From Myxococcales bacterium (GTDB lineage: Bacteria > Myxococcota_C > UBA6777): DNA of 64,000 nt. Shown piece by piece: positions 18,212 through 27,745 of this stretch (positions are counted from its first letter, which is position 1; every line of letters starts with the position of its first letter). Location of the stretch: positions 62,001-126,000 of the forward strand of contig JACKEL010000005.1 of NCBI GenBank assembly GCA_020632975.1. The letters are read 5' to 3'. Below the pieces are notes generated by a model. It saw only the letters and a program-made list of their open reading frames with translations, was not told where the DNA came from and did not search any database. The translations under genes were made by a program, and so were the position numbers.

Positions 18212-19327
18212 ATGCTTGTCTTGGTCCTCAATCTCGGCAGTTCATCCTTAAAAGCTGGCCTGTTTGAAACCACCGCAGAGCAGACACTTTTCGAGCTTCA
18301 CCTCGAACACACGGACGATCTCAACGCAAGCCTTGACGTCTTGCAACAACACTTGCGCGAACATGGACACGAGACCCCTGATGCCATCGGACATCGCGTT
18401 GTTCATGGTGGGCCAAACTTTACGACGCCCGCACTTGCAGATAACGAAACCCTCCAAGCCATCGAAGCTTGCGTCCCTCTCGCTCCCTTGCACAACCCAC
18501 TCAACCTCAAAGGGCTTCGTGCGACCTTGCAACGATGGCCCGATGTTCCCCAAGTCGCGGTCTTTGACACAGCATATCATCGCAGCATCCCCGCCGCCGC
18601 AGGCACCTATGCGATCCCCAAAGCTTGGAGAGAGCGCGGCATCCAGCGTTATGGATTCCATGGGATCTCTCACCAATACATCAGCCTTCAACTTCACAAG
18701 ACCCTGCCTTCCCCGCGTCCACTGCGGATCATCAGTTGTCACCTTGGGAATGGTGCGAGCCTTTGTGCCATCCAAGATGGCCGCTCCATCGACTCTTCGA
18801 TGGGACTCACTGCGCTTGCAGGCTTGGTCATGGGGACGCGTTCGGGCGACGTGGACCCAGGACTCTTTGGGTTTCTTTCGCACGATCAAGGCCTTTCTAT
18901 CGAAGAGATCGAAGAGGCACTTTATCGAGAAAGCGGGATGAAGGGGCTTTCGGGGATCAGCCACGATATGCGCCAAATCGAAGCCGCAGCCCAACAAGGA
19001 CATCAAGAAGCCCAACAAGCCCTCGACATCTATGCTTACCGCGTCCGCCACTTTCTTGGCGCTTACATCGTGGCTTTGGGTGGACTGGATGTGCTGTGTT
19101 TCACAGGAGGCATCGGTCAAGGCTCCATCAAGATGCGTGAAGCCATCTGCAAAGATCTCGGATGGTTAGGGCTTTCCTTGGATGAAGAGCAAAACCAACA
19201 GCTCACCTTGCAAGGAGAACAAGTGTACTTTCTCCAAGATGCCCACAGCCGCGTAAAGATCGCCGTCACACGCACCCGCGAAGAATGGATGATCGCACAA
19301 GAAACCGCACGGTACCTCAAAGGATAG
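18212..19327 (+). CDS. ackA: acetate kinase
   Basis: A 371-residue acetokinase-family enzyme interconverting acetate/ATP and acetyl phosphate/ADP in the cytosol. Typical signatures are LVLNLGSSSLKA at the N-terminus, GHRVVHGG, FDTAYHRSIP, YGFHGISHQYIS, SCHLGNGASL, GLVMGTRSGDVDPG and CFTGGIGQGS. It is somewhat shorter than E. coli AckA, with the shortening in the N-terminal third. I start at the ATG 18212 so that the protein begins MLVLVLNLGSSS as in the family; the site upstream is only GGGGG-like. No phosphotransacetylase gene is adjacent, so the partner enzyme must be encoded elsewhere or be absent. Confidence 0.93.
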   Translation: MLVLVLNLGSSSLKAGLFETTAEQTLFELHLEHTDDLNASLDVLQQHLREHGHETPDAIGHRVVHGGPNFTTPALADNETLQAIEACVPLAPLHNPLNLKGLRATLQRWPDVPQVAVFDTAYHRSIPAAAGTYAIPKAWRERGIQRYGFHGISHQYISLQLHKTLPSPRPLRIISCHLGNGASLCAIQDGRSIDSSMGLTALAGLVMGTRSGDVDPGLFGFLSHDQGLSIEEIEEALYRESGMKGLSGISHDMRQIEAAAQQGHQEAQQALDIYAYRVRHFLGAYIVALGGLDVLCFTGGIGQGSIKMREAICKDLGWLGLSLDEEQNQQLTLQGEQVYFLQDAHSRVKIAVTRTREEWMIAQETARYLKG

Positions 19328-19490
19328 AAAGTCCACATGTGTGCTGTGTCTTCGTTGCACCCTCAAACGACACTAGACCTACAGGCTCCGCTCTCTTGCT
19401 CTGTTGACCTCTGCCGCTCTTGACGCTGCCCCTGCCCCCACCCTAATCTCTTCTCAGCTTTCTCCCCATACAACCTAAAGGATCACAACG

Positions 19491-20528
19491 ATGACCTCAG
19501 ATCAACTCAAGAAGATCTTGCGCAGTGCGGTGTTTGCGTCTCTTCCTGCGATTGCAGCCTTGCAGATGGGTTGTGATCCTTGTTATGGACCCACACAACG
19601 CACGCCAACGGAAACCACCATCTCTGACAAACTTCCTAGTACAGATGCTATTCCCCTTTCGATGGACGAATGCATTCGACGTTGTAGAACACTCATCGAC
19701 CAACAAAGAGCCCAAGGCAACCCTTTTGGTGGGTATGGCAGCATCGAGGACTTCACCACATCGGTCTGTGAAACCAAGTTGGATGACCAAGGCAACGGAC
19801 AGATCGACTGCAAGGCCAATTACGATGTCGTGGTCACTCCCCTCACAGGAGCCGCTGGTTGTCCTGTCCCTGGTCGATTGCCAACAGGCACACAGATCCA
19901 TGCCCAAGAAAACACCCATGAGCTAGGCCAATACTTCGCACAGATGGCCGCGATGGAAACCGCTGCGGTCACCGCTTTTCGTTATCTTGTGCGTGAACTT
20001 GAGGCATATCAAGCCCCCGCTTCTCTGATCGAAAGTGCGCAACAAGCCATCGAAGAAGAGATCCAACATGCCCATCTCGCGGGGCTTTTGGCCCAAGCCT
20101 ATGGAGCAGAAACGCCCGTCTTGGAGATCGAGCCCTTCCGCCTTCGTCCACTCGCAGAGATCGCCTTGGAAAATGCAACCGAAGGCTGTGTCAATGAAAC
20201 CTTCGCCGCGGCTTGTGGGATGTGGCAACAAGAACATGCTGAACTCGACGCATTCCGCGCAGTGGTCGGCCGTATCGTCGAGGAAGAAAGCCGCCACGCT
20301 GCGTTGTCTTGGGCCATCCATGCATGGGCGCACCCCCAACTCACTTCTGAAGAACAAGCACACTGTCGCCAAGCCCAAAAAGCCGCCGTTGAGGCACTGG
20401 AACAAAACTTCCTCGAAGAAGCTCCTCCCCATGTCCGCCTAGCGGTTGGGCTCCCCAACCACGACGACGCCGCACAGATCTTCAAACAACTCCGCGAACA
20501 ACTCTGGGCTCCTCGTATCGAGGCTTAA
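19491..20528 (+). CDS. exported ferritin-like (di-iron four-helix) protein
   Basis: This 345-residue protein has an N-terminal signal with a possible lipidation Cys28 (LQMGCDPC), a Cys-containing linker of about 120 residues, and a ferritin-like four-helix bundle in the second half. The carboxylate ligands expected for a di-iron site are visible: Glu in AAMETAAV, EEEIQHA, Glu in GCVNETF and EEESRHA. Exported ferritin-like proteins of this kind are common in Myxococcota and uncharacterised; oxygen, iron or radical chemistry is possible. AAAGGATC precedes the ATG. The following gene starts 32 bp after its stop and is probably co-transcribed. Confidence 0.75.
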   Translation: MTSDQLKKILRSAVFASLPAIAALQMGCDPCYGPTQRTPTETTISDKLPSTDAIPLSMDECIRRCRTLIDQQRAQGNPFGGYGSIEDFTTSVCETKLDDQGNGQIDCKANYDVVVTPLTGAAGCPVPGRLPTGTQIHAQENTHELGQYFAQMAAMETAAVTAFRYLVRELEAYQAPASLIESAQQAIEEEIQHAHLAGLLAQAYGAETPVLEIEPFRLRPLAEIALENATEGCVNETFAAACGMWQQEHAELDAFRAVVGRIVEEESRHAALSWAIHAWAHPQLTSEEQAHCRQAQKAAVEALEQNFLEEAPPHVRLAVGLPNHDDAAQIFKQLREQLWAPRIEA

Positions 20529-20560
20529 GACTTTTCCTTCTTTTACTTTAGAGGATTTCT

Positions 20561-22231
20561 ATGACACCCCCACCTTCCTTTGAAGCGATGTGGTCCCAAC
20601 TCCAAGGTAGCGAACAAGAAGCCAATACCGCCATCGAACAACTCCAAGAACTTGTTCAACAGCAACCCCAAGCTATGCTCCCCGCGATCCCTTCTCTGCT
20701 TCGACACTGCGAAAACTTCCAAGGCAAGCTGCTCTCTTTGCAACTCGCGAACGTCCTTGTGCACATCAAAGACGTGCAGCCTCAAGCTTTTGCGCCCCAC
20801 TTGGATTCCCTACTTGCTTTGCTCTCGCGGCTCTCCAAAGAGCCCATGGAAGACGACGATGCGCTCGCGGGAACGTTGGCGGTGATCTTGTGGTCGTTGG
20901 TACAACCCTTAGCCCTCCAAGACACAAAGCTGCTCGAACGCGTCCTCCCTGTGGCGCTTCTCTACCTCCATAAAGGCCACAGCGTCCGACAACTCAGCTT
21001 TTCTTTTGTGACCTACGCCGCGATGCAGGCCCCACGACTGCTGGCCGATCGCATTGAGCAGCTTTTCCAGCTCCAAGAGGACGACCCCGATCTTGCACCT
21101 CTTGGGATCTTGATGAACCTCTATCCTTACGCACCCAAGGCCTTTTCCGAACGCGTAGGGACTTGGGTACGACACGCAACGAGTTCTCCCCAAAACCAAG
21201 GCCCTGCCCTTCATATCCTTTGGGAGATCGCCAAACAAACCCCATCCCTTTTGGTCGAGTACATCCCAAGCCTAAAAGGTGCGCTCGATAGCCCCGCAAC
21301 GGCCGCAAGTTTGGGGATGATCCTTTTGGAAGTCGCGAATCATGCGCCCCAAGCTGTCGCGCCCCTTCGAGAAGCCATCTTACAAACCATGCAACATAGC
21401 CCCATGTTAAAACCCACGGCCATCCAGCTTCTTGGCATCTTGGGGCGACAAGATCACAGCACAGCGCAAGAGACCTTGGCGCTGTTTTTCTCGATGCTTC
21501 AAGGCGCAGATCAAAACAGTGCCATCCTTTTGCTTTCGCAAGTCCGACATCTTGCGGATATGGATCGGGCGCTGCTGCAACCTTATGCAGAGGCCCTACA
21601 AACCTTTACACAAGACAATCGTGCAGCGGTTGCAGCCATGGCACGGGATCTTTCGCAGTTTTTCCGAGGAGAAGATCTCTCTTCGATCTCGCAAAAGCTC
21701 GCCCAACAAAGCCTTGCGATCCAAGAAGCGGCTCGTTCCATCGAAGGTTTGCGCACTTACATCGACCAACATGTCGAAGAACTTCGCGAGTTTATTGCGA
21801 CGATCTCGAAGAAACTCCCCATCCCTGCGCGTTTTACAACGGAAGGACTATTCCGCAAAACGTTGACGTTGCATTTTGTCTGTGACACCCAAGGATCGCG
21901 CTGCCTTTTCCCCGAGGATCGGCCCTTTACGACGGAAACCACAGCTTGGAACAAATGGCTCAAGATCGCCTTTTCAGCGGTCAGTGCAGGAAAAGCGTTG
22001 CTTGTGTTCAGAGATACAGAGCGCACAGTGGACAAGATCAAGCAGTGTTACGAAGCCTACAAAGGCAACGATGACGATGCGTTTTTAGCGTACATCAGCC
22101 AACCTTTCCTCACATCCAAGGAAACAGACGCACTGATCGAACAGCTACGCAACGAAAAGTTCTTTGAGGTCTTCCACTACGATCCCCAACATGCCCATTG
22201 GAACTGCGCTCTCTGTCACGCTACCAAGTAA
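20561..22231 (+). CDS. HEAT/ARM-like helical repeat protein, unknown function
   Basis: A 556-residue protein without signal peptide. Residues 1-400 are a regular all-helical solenoid (LLxxVLPVALLYLHKGHSVRQ-type helices) resembling HEAT/ARM repeats. A coiled segment (RSIEGLRTYIDQHVEELREF) leads to a C-terminal domain of about 120 residues containing FVCDTQGSRCLFPED, KIAFSAVSAGKALLVF and a closing NCALCHATK. The last segment has CxxCH, but in a signal-less protein this is unlikely to bind haem. The mid-to-C-terminal part resembles internal-dynein/effector-adaptor style proteins only vaguely; I do not name it. The ATG follows AGAGGATT and lies close behind the ferritin-like gene. Confidence 0.65.
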   Translation: MTPPPSFEAMWSQLQGSEQEANTAIEQLQELVQQQPQAMLPAIPSLLRHCENFQGKLLSLQLANVLVHIKDVQPQAFAPHLDSLLALLSRLSKEPMEDDDALAGTLAVILWSLVQPLALQDTKLLERVLPVALLYLHKGHSVRQLSFSFVTYAAMQAPRLLADRIEQLFQLQEDDPDLAPLGILMNLYPYAPKAFSERVGTWVRHATSSPQNQGPALHILWEIAKQTPSLLVEYIPSLKGALDSPATAASLGMILLEVANHAPQAVAPLREAILQTMQHSPMLKPTAIQLLGILGRQDHSTAQETLALFFSMLQGADQNSAILLLSQVRHLADMDRALLQPYAEALQTFTQDNRAAVAAMARDLSQFFRGEDLSSISQKLAQQSLAIQEAARSIEGLRTYIDQHVEELREFIATISKKLPIPARFTTEGLFRKTLTLHFVCDTQGSRCLFPEDRPFTTETTAWNKWLKIAFSAVSAGKALLVFRDTERTVDKIKQCYEAYKGNDDDAFLAYISQPFLTSKETDALIEQLRNEKFFEVFHYDPQHAHWNCALCHATK

Positions 22232-22287
22232 GCCCCACCAAACCACAAGGCCCTCCTCCCAAACGCCCGCAGCATCGAGTCACACGG

Positions 22288-23400
22288 CTATTCTTCTGAG
22301 ATGATCTTGTGTTTTAGCGACTCCCACAACAAACCATGGAAGTGATGCACACCGCGCTCACGTTCGGGTACATAACGCCCTTGGGTGTAGGAGCGTGAGC
22401 GCAGACCCACCTGGACCTCTTCGCAGATCTGGATATCTTCTTTTTGGACTTGGTCGCTAAAGGCAAAAGAGGCGGCAAACTCGCGTTCTACGCCAGGCCG
22501 ATCAGGTTCCAACAAGTACCATAAAAAGATGGTCAAAGTCTTCTCTTTCCCGAGAGGAAGGATGACATTGAGCTGAAGATTATCAGGATAAAAATTAAAC
22601 ATCAGGTTGGGAAAAGCCCAATAATACAAGGCCTCTGGGTTTTCTCCCGCTGCAAGATGGCGTACATACAAAGAGTCTTCGCGGGGTCGAACGGGCGCAT
22701 GCTGCCGTGAAACATAGCGAAAACACTCCACATCATATTGTTTGTAATCGATCTCTCGAAACAAGCCAGGATGCGCCAAGGGGATGTGGTAGCCCTCAAG
22801 GTAATTGTCCACATAGACTTTCCAATTGCATTGGATCTCATAGTCCACGCGTTTGAAAAAGCGCATCTTTTCTAGCGGGAGATGCTTGGTTTGCGCAGGG
22901 ATCGGGTCCAACCACTCTTCGAGCGAAAGGCCACCTTCCTTAGAAAGACGGGCAAAGACGAACGGTCCCCACTGCGCCACCTCCACAGGACGCAAGGCCA
23001 TCGCCTCTCTCGAAAATCCTGCGGGTGCCTGAAACTCAGGGGTTTTGTGCAAGCTTCCATCCAAACGATAGGTCCATCCGTGGTAAACGCACTGCAAAAG
23101 CTGCCGCTTACCACATCCCCGCGCCACCCTCCCCGCACGGTGACGACAAACATTGAAGAATCCGCGAAGTTGTTGATCTTCATCTCGCAAGATCACAAGC
23201 GGTTCTCCTGCGACCTGTCGTGTCACAAAAGACCCAACCTCCCGAAGTTCGTCGATGTGCGCCACCCACTGCCAATGATGCGAAAAGATACGTTGATCTT
23301 CCCACTGCGCCATCTGATCAGAGAGATACCAAGACGCAGGAAGCGTCCATGCTTGCGAGATATCTGTATCAAATCGAAATGTCCGATCCAACGAAAACAT
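22288..23400 (-). CDS. Rieske non-haem iron oxygenase, large (alpha) subunit
   Basis: A 370-residue ring-hydroxylating-type oxygenase. The Rieske [2Fe-2S] ligands are Cys85-x-His87 (NVCRHRAG) and Cys104-xx-His107 (CVYHGW). The mononuclear iron ligands are His205 and His210 in DNYLEGYHIPLAHP, with a candidate Asp in the QKEDIQ segment near the C-terminus. The bridging Asp198 is present. The sequence resembles the choline/carnitine/stachydrine demethylase side of the family as much as the aromatic dioxygenases, so the substrate is open. GGAGGT precedes the ATG. No ferredoxin or reductase gene lies next to it, so electrons must come from elsewhere. Confidence 0.88.
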   Translation of the reverse strand: MFSLDRTFRFDTDISQAWTLPASWYLSDQMAQWEDQRIFSHHWQWVAHIDELREVGSFVTRQVAGEPLVILRDEDQQLRGFFNVCRHRAGRVARGCGKRQLLQCVYHGWTYRLDGSLHKTPEFQAPAGFSREAMALRPVEVAQWGPFVFARLSKEGGLSLEEWLDPIPAQTKHLPLEKMRFFKRVDYEIQCNWKVYVDNYLEGYHIPLAHPGLFREIDYKQYDVECFRYVSRQHAPVRPREDSLYVRHLAAGENPEALYYWAFPNLMFNFYPDNLQLNVILPLGKEKTLTIFLWYLLEPDRPGVEREFAASFAFSDQVQKEDIQICEEVQVGLRSRSYTQGRYVPERERGVHHFHGLLWESLKHKIISEE

Positions 23401-23483
23401 CGAAGACCTCCGCCCTTTTAGAGAGAAGAAACTTGCTTAACTCCTTCGTCCATCTTTTGGGCGGCATATAGCCTTATTGTTTC

Positions 23484-26261
23484 TTATTGGACAAGACTCT
23501 GGATCTGACTGGCGAGCTTTTCCTCGAATCCCGCGGAAGGACGGTCCACATGGAGCTTCATCTCTCCTTTTTGGTCGTACAAGATCAGTTGGGGGATACT
23601 AGAGATGTTGTACTTTCGACTCAGCCTACCGCCTTCATCCAAGGCCACTTGAAAAGGAAACTTCTTGCCCCACTGTTGCATAAAGGTCCGAATCATCGGG
23701 GTCTCATCGCTTGTTACTGCATAGATCTTGAGGCCACTTCCTCGATACTTTCTTCGCAGATCTCGCAACAACGGCACCATCGACTTGCATCCCTCGCACC
23801 ATGTCGCCCAGAAAAACAGTAAGGTGGCTTTGGCACCTTTGGCGGGAATCGACAACGACTGCCCGCGAAGATCGCGCAACCCCGTCGCTTGATTCCCTCG
23901 GGTGCGAGGCGGCAAACGATAAGGTTCGACTTTTTGCGGTCGCGTGTCTTCCTCAAAGTCGGGCTCCCCATCTTCGGGCCCCATCAGCTCTTTTGGAAAG
24001 CCCTGTGGTGGCGAAGGCTGCGGTGCCATCGCAAGCGCCTGCGGATCTTCTGTCATGGCGCGCAAAGTGACGGGAACCGTGCGGAATCGGCCCTTTCGCG
24101 CGATCATGAAATAAATCTTTTTGTCAGACTTTGCGAGCATCACATGATCGCGGATCTCTCCGGGGAATTGGAGCATCTGCCCTCCCACAGAAACGATCAC
24201 ATCGCCCACTTGGAGCCCTGCTTTTTCGGCAGGCGAGTCCGAGGCCACTTCGTTGACCACGACAGAGCCAGGCGCGAGCTTTGAAAAACGCGGATGCCAG
24301 CCCTTGTTGGTCGGTTGAAAGGCGATCCCCAACTGAGAAGGCAACAAGGCAGCGATGGGTGTGTTGTAAGCATCGCGCTCGATAGAAGCCATCAAAGGAT
24401 CGATCTTTTCGGCGGTTTGGGGTCCTTCCGCACGGAGGCTCCCAGGGACAGTTCGTTTTCCAAGCGAGGTGGCTTCACATTCCAAGAGTGCTTGTAGATC
24501 TGCTTTTTCTTTCGAGGTACCCGACTTTTCGAGATAAACTCGCCCTGCGATCCGCACCAACATGTTCCGCACACGCAACAACGCAGCTTCTTTGATGTGA
24601 AGGTGATAGACCTTTTTGTTGACGAGCCCATAACGTCGATACAACCGCTTTAAGAGAGCAAACTCGCGCTTGCCTTTGAGGAAACGAAGGTAGGTCTTGT
24701 GGATATCTTTGCCCAAAGCAAAGGTCTGCTCGTCGAGCCCAGGGCGATTCATCTCACGTTCGATCTTTGCGGAAAGTCCCGTATTTTCCTGATAAAAACG
24801 CACCATCGCCCCACGTCGCATCTCACCCAAGACTTGTTCCCACAGAGCTTCCAACTTTTGCAGGCGCTTTTGCATCTCACGGCTCTCGCGCAGTGCCTTC
24901 CAAACATCCGCAGTATGCGAGAAAGCACGCAGGCCAAAACGCCGCTCCAAGCGACGAAGCAAACGCACATCTGCACGCCACTGTTTTTGTGGTCCATCCC
25001 AACGCACCTGACGCAACCAACGATCCACCTCTTGCGAGATACGGCGTTTCTTCTGACGCGCCCGACGACGCAGGATATCTTCGAGGTACACATCGGATGT
25101 TGCGAGAGGTACGTCAGGTGCCTCATCCGTCAGCAAGGTCTGACGATGTGCTTCTGCGAAAGTTTGCGCTGTTTGCATCGCATGGATCATGCGATAAGCG
25201 TGTCCTACCCGACTCGAACGCGCTGTTTCAGGAAAGCAACCATACGCTTCACGTGTCGCGATCGTCGAAAAGAAGCCACAGCGGTTTCCATGAACGCGCC
25301 CAGGCCCATCGTACAAAAGATTGGCAAAGCCCCCCGAGTAACACTGCGACATCACCGTGACCACGCGATTCTTTTTGCCCAAAGGTCGCATGACATCGCG
25401 AAGTTGACCCACATTGATGCTTTCTCGCCAAAGCTCGATCTTGTTTCCTAACGGGCCTTTGCCCTTGGTGCCGTGGTCTGTGACAAACAAAAACAAGGTG
25501 GAAGGCTTCTCACGCCGCTTGATCTCCCGCGCATAACGACGGAACCACCGACCTAAATCGCGACGTTTTGCAGGATGCAGTTTCTGCCCTTTCATCGAGG
25601 TATTTTGGATCACAGCAGGCATAATCATCTGATGTTCGTTAAGTCCCTCATACAACCACGCGAAAGGTACGTTGTTGACAAGCATACGATCAGGATCTGG
25701 AGAGTCCCCATCTGTCGAAAACACCGTCAGACGGGAGGAATTCAACCCACGCAAAGGCAACAGCTCATGCAGCATCTCCAAAAAAAGATGGTGCGAAAAG
25801 TAGTTGCTGTCAGGCTGTCCGCCTCCATTCAAAAGAACGGAGTCCGTCACCGCAAACGTCTGAGGCGACGTGCCCTGAAGCGCAGGATCGCGAAAGTCCT
25901 CGGGAGACTTCTTTACATCCACAGATCGAAGAGGACGTGCATCCCCTTTGGCAAGGATGGAAGGAGATGTTTGTGGAAGTTGGCTGGGAGGATCTTGGCT
26001 ATGTGGCAAGACTTCCTGTGTTTCGCGCTTTTGGGAAGTCTCAGGTATCGTATCCATCGGCGTGTCGGGCTTTGAGACCTTTGAGGACAAAGACGTGTGT
26101 CTTTGTGCCAAGATCATCCCAGCCAACCGCGACTGTGGGTATGTTGCAAGATAAGTGAGGGCGACAGCCGCACCAGCCGTCCCGCCCAGAAAAAAAGTGA
26201 CCAAAAGTCCCAAAAAGCGACGCCCCGCAGAGGGTGTCTTGTGCTGTTTTGTATGTTCCAT
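23484..26261 (-). CDS. caspase-like protease - PDZ - TlpA-type thioredoxin fusion
   Basis: A 925-residue protein with three recognisable parts. Residues 15-40 are a signal anchor. Residues 135-350 form a clan-CD (caspase/legumain-like) cysteine protease domain with the His in LFVTDHG (His263) and the Cys in SQCYSGG (Cys307). Residues 400-600 are charged and helical. A PDZ domain spans about 643-735 (ASDSPAEKAGLQVGDVIVSV). A TlpA/ResA-like thioredoxin fold occupies 785-925, with the active site WCEGC (Cys822, Cys825) and cis-proline in SSIPQLILYD (Pro890). The anchor plus the TlpA domain argue for a periplasmic location. The ATG follows GGGAGGAT. I know of no described protein with this combination. 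Confidence 0.82.
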   Translation of the reverse strand: MEHTKQHKTPSAGRRFLGLLVTFFLGGTAGAAVALTYLATYPQSRLAGMILAQRHTSLSSKVSKPDTPMDTIPETSQKRETQEVLPHSQDPPSQLPQTSPSILAKGDARPLRSVDVKKSPEDFRDPALQGTSPQTFAVTDSVLLNGGGQPDSNYFSHHLFLEMLHELLPLRGLNSSRLTVFSTDGDSPDPDRMLVNNVPFAWLYEGLNEHQMIMPAVIQNTSMKGQKLHPAKRRDLGRWFRRYAREIKRREKPSTLFLFVTDHGTKGKGPLGNKIELWRESINVGQLRDVMRPLGKKNRVVTVMSQCYSGGFANLLYDGPGRVHGNRCGFFSTIATREAYGCFPETARSSRVGHAYRMIHAMQTAQTFAEAHRQTLLTDEAPDVPLATSDVYLEDILRRRARQKKRRISQEVDRWLRQVRWDGPQKQWRADVRLLRRLERRFGLRAFSHTADVWKALRESREMQKRLQKLEALWEQVLGEMRRGAMVRFYQENTGLSAKIEREMNRPGLDEQTFALGKDIHKTYLRFLKGKREFALLKRLYRRYGLVNKKVYHLHIKEAALLRVRNMLVRIAGRVYLEKSGTSKEKADLQALLECEATSLGKRTVPGSLRAEGPQTAEKIDPLMASIERDAYNTPIAALLPSQLGIAFQPTNKGWHPRFSKLAPGSVVVNEVASDSPAEKAGLQVGDVIVSVGGQMLQFPGEIRDHVMLAKSDKKIYFMIARKGRFRTVPVTLRAMTEDPQALAMAPQPSPPQGFPKELMGPEDGEPDFEEDTRPQKVEPYRLPPRTRGNQATGLRDLRGQSLSIPAKGAKATLLFFWATWCEGCKSMVPLLRDLRRKYRGSGLKIYAVTSDETPMIRTFMQQWGKKFPFQVALDEGGRLSRKYNISSIPQLILYDQKGEMKLHVDRPSAGFEEKLASQIQSLVQ

Positions 26262-26435
26262 TTTTATCCTCCCTTCTATGTCACGCTAGGAAAACGACCC
26301 CCTCCCCTCGTTTATTCCTACAAGTCTCGCCAGCGTACAAACACGGCTTGGCCTTGAGATGCACAAAGAAGCTGCTTGCATTCGTAAGAAAAACCATCAT
26401 ATTGCGCTGATACTTGCTCGTACAGGAGATGTTTC

Positions 26436-27734
26436 ATGACAAGCGAAAACTGGATTCTCCAACAGGGACGGCGCTTTTTGGACCTCTTTATCCCGAAACA
26501 ACCACAAGACAAGATCGATGAGATGATGGCCAAACTGCGCGAAGAGATGCCATCACCTTGTTTGTTGCTACTTGGCGAGCCACAAGTCGGGAAAAGCAGC
26601 GTCGTTCGTAGTCTAACCCAAGACCCAAACGCCCGAATCGGCCAAGGGGACGGACGTCCAGTGACCGAGAGCTTGCAACTGTATCGCTTTCCTCCCGATA
26701 GCAAGGTGCCTTTGTGGTCGTTTTTGGATACACCTGGACTGGGTGCCTTCGACGAAAAAGAAAGCATCGAGCAAGATCGGACTTTGCTGCGCCTCCTCAC
26801 AGGCGAAGAAAAGACCGATGAAGGCGAGCCCATCCCTCAACCACACATGATCTTGATTTGCGTACGTGCGGATGATCGGGTGCTTCACATCCTTTCGAGC
26901 TTAGAACTTCTGCGGCCTTTGTGGGGCCGAAAAGCAGATCCTCTCCCCGTGCTTGTCGTCCAAACCAACCTTCACCGCGTCTTGTACCCCCACCCGATGC
27001 CTTATCCTTTTGGCGAGCGAGGCAACGAGATCCCCGAAGACCTCCAGCAAGAAGCCCGAGAACAACTGGAGTTTCAGCGAGAGCGCGTTCGTGCGTTGGT
27101 TCCTGATGCGTCTTTTGTGGTGGTCGATCTCACGGATCCAGAAGATGAAGTGGGCGACCCCATGTTCGGTGCGCTCGCACTTTTTGAAGCTGTCGCAGAA
27201 AAACTCCCAGAAGTCACGTCTCGGTTTTTGCGCGGATACCGCGAGGCTTTCGCAGAAGCCTATCGCAAAGAAGCTTCGCCTATTATCTTGCACTATGCGA
27301 TTGCGGCAGCGATGACAGGCGCACTTCCCCCACCAGTCGGGGATATCGGAACGCTAGGATTATCCTTGACCATGATCCAGCAACTCGCCCAGCACCACAA
27401 GCAAGAGTGGGATTGGAAAGGGTTTTTGGACCTCCTTTGGAGCTTGGGAGGTTCTGCTCTGTTGTGGTTGGCTTTGCGTTATCTTGCGCGGCGCATCCCT
27501 GTTCCCATCTTGATGGCCCCCGTGGGTGCGGCAGGTGCATTTACTTTGGTGTATAGCATGGGTGAGTTGATGTCGTGGTATTACAGCCGCCTCAACGATG
27601 GAGACGAGCCACACACGGAGGAGATCCGAGCTTACTGGGATCAAGCCCAAGCCCACGCCACAGAACAAGCCCGCGAGTGGCTTGACCGCATCCTCTCCAA
27701 AAAAGAAGACATCGATCCCAAACAAAGCGCGTAA
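26436..27734 (+). CDS. GTPase with DUF697-like membrane-associated C-terminus
   Basis: A 432-residue GTP-binding protein. G1 is GEPQVGKS (residues 47-54), a G2 Thr lies near 77 and G3 is DTPG (98-101). The expected (N/T)KxD of G4 reads VVQTNLHR, so base recognition may be altered. Residues about 277-385 contain a DUF697-like region (YAIAAAMTGALPPPVGDIGTLG) with two membrane-spanning stretches (GGSALLWLALRYLA; LMAPVGAAGAFTLVYSM). A short charged tail follows. It is first in a tight operon: the next gene starts 11 bp after its stop, behind AAGGAAAC. YcjX/YfjP-like GTPases with such tails are of unknown function and thought to act at the membrane. Confidence 0.8.
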   Translation: MTSENWILQQGRRFLDLFIPKQPQDKIDEMMAKLREEMPSPCLLLLGEPQVGKSSVVRSLTQDPNARIGQGDGRPVTESLQLYRFPPDSKVPLWSFLDTPGLGAFDEKESIEQDRTLLRLLTGEEKTDEGEPIPQPHMILICVRADDRVLHILSSLELLRPLWGRKADPLPVLVVQTNLHRVLYPHPMPYPFGERGNEIPEDLQQEAREQLEFQRERVRALVPDASFVVVDLTDPEDEVGDPMFGALALFEAVAEKLPEVTSRFLRGYREAFAEAYRKEASPIILHYAIAAAMTGALPPPVGDIGTLGLSLTMIQQLAQHHKQEWDWKGFLDLLWSLGGSALLWLALRYLARRIPVPILMAPVGAAGAFTLVYSMGELMSWYYSRLNDGDEPHTEEIRAYWDQAQAHATEQAREWLDRILSKKEDIDPKQSA

Positions 27735-27745
27735 GGAAACTTCCC

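Noticed and set aside
20561..22231. possible haem protein because of CxxCH at the C-terminus
   Set aside because: No signal peptide or export; CxxCH at the very end of a cytosolic repeat protein is most likely chance or metal binding.
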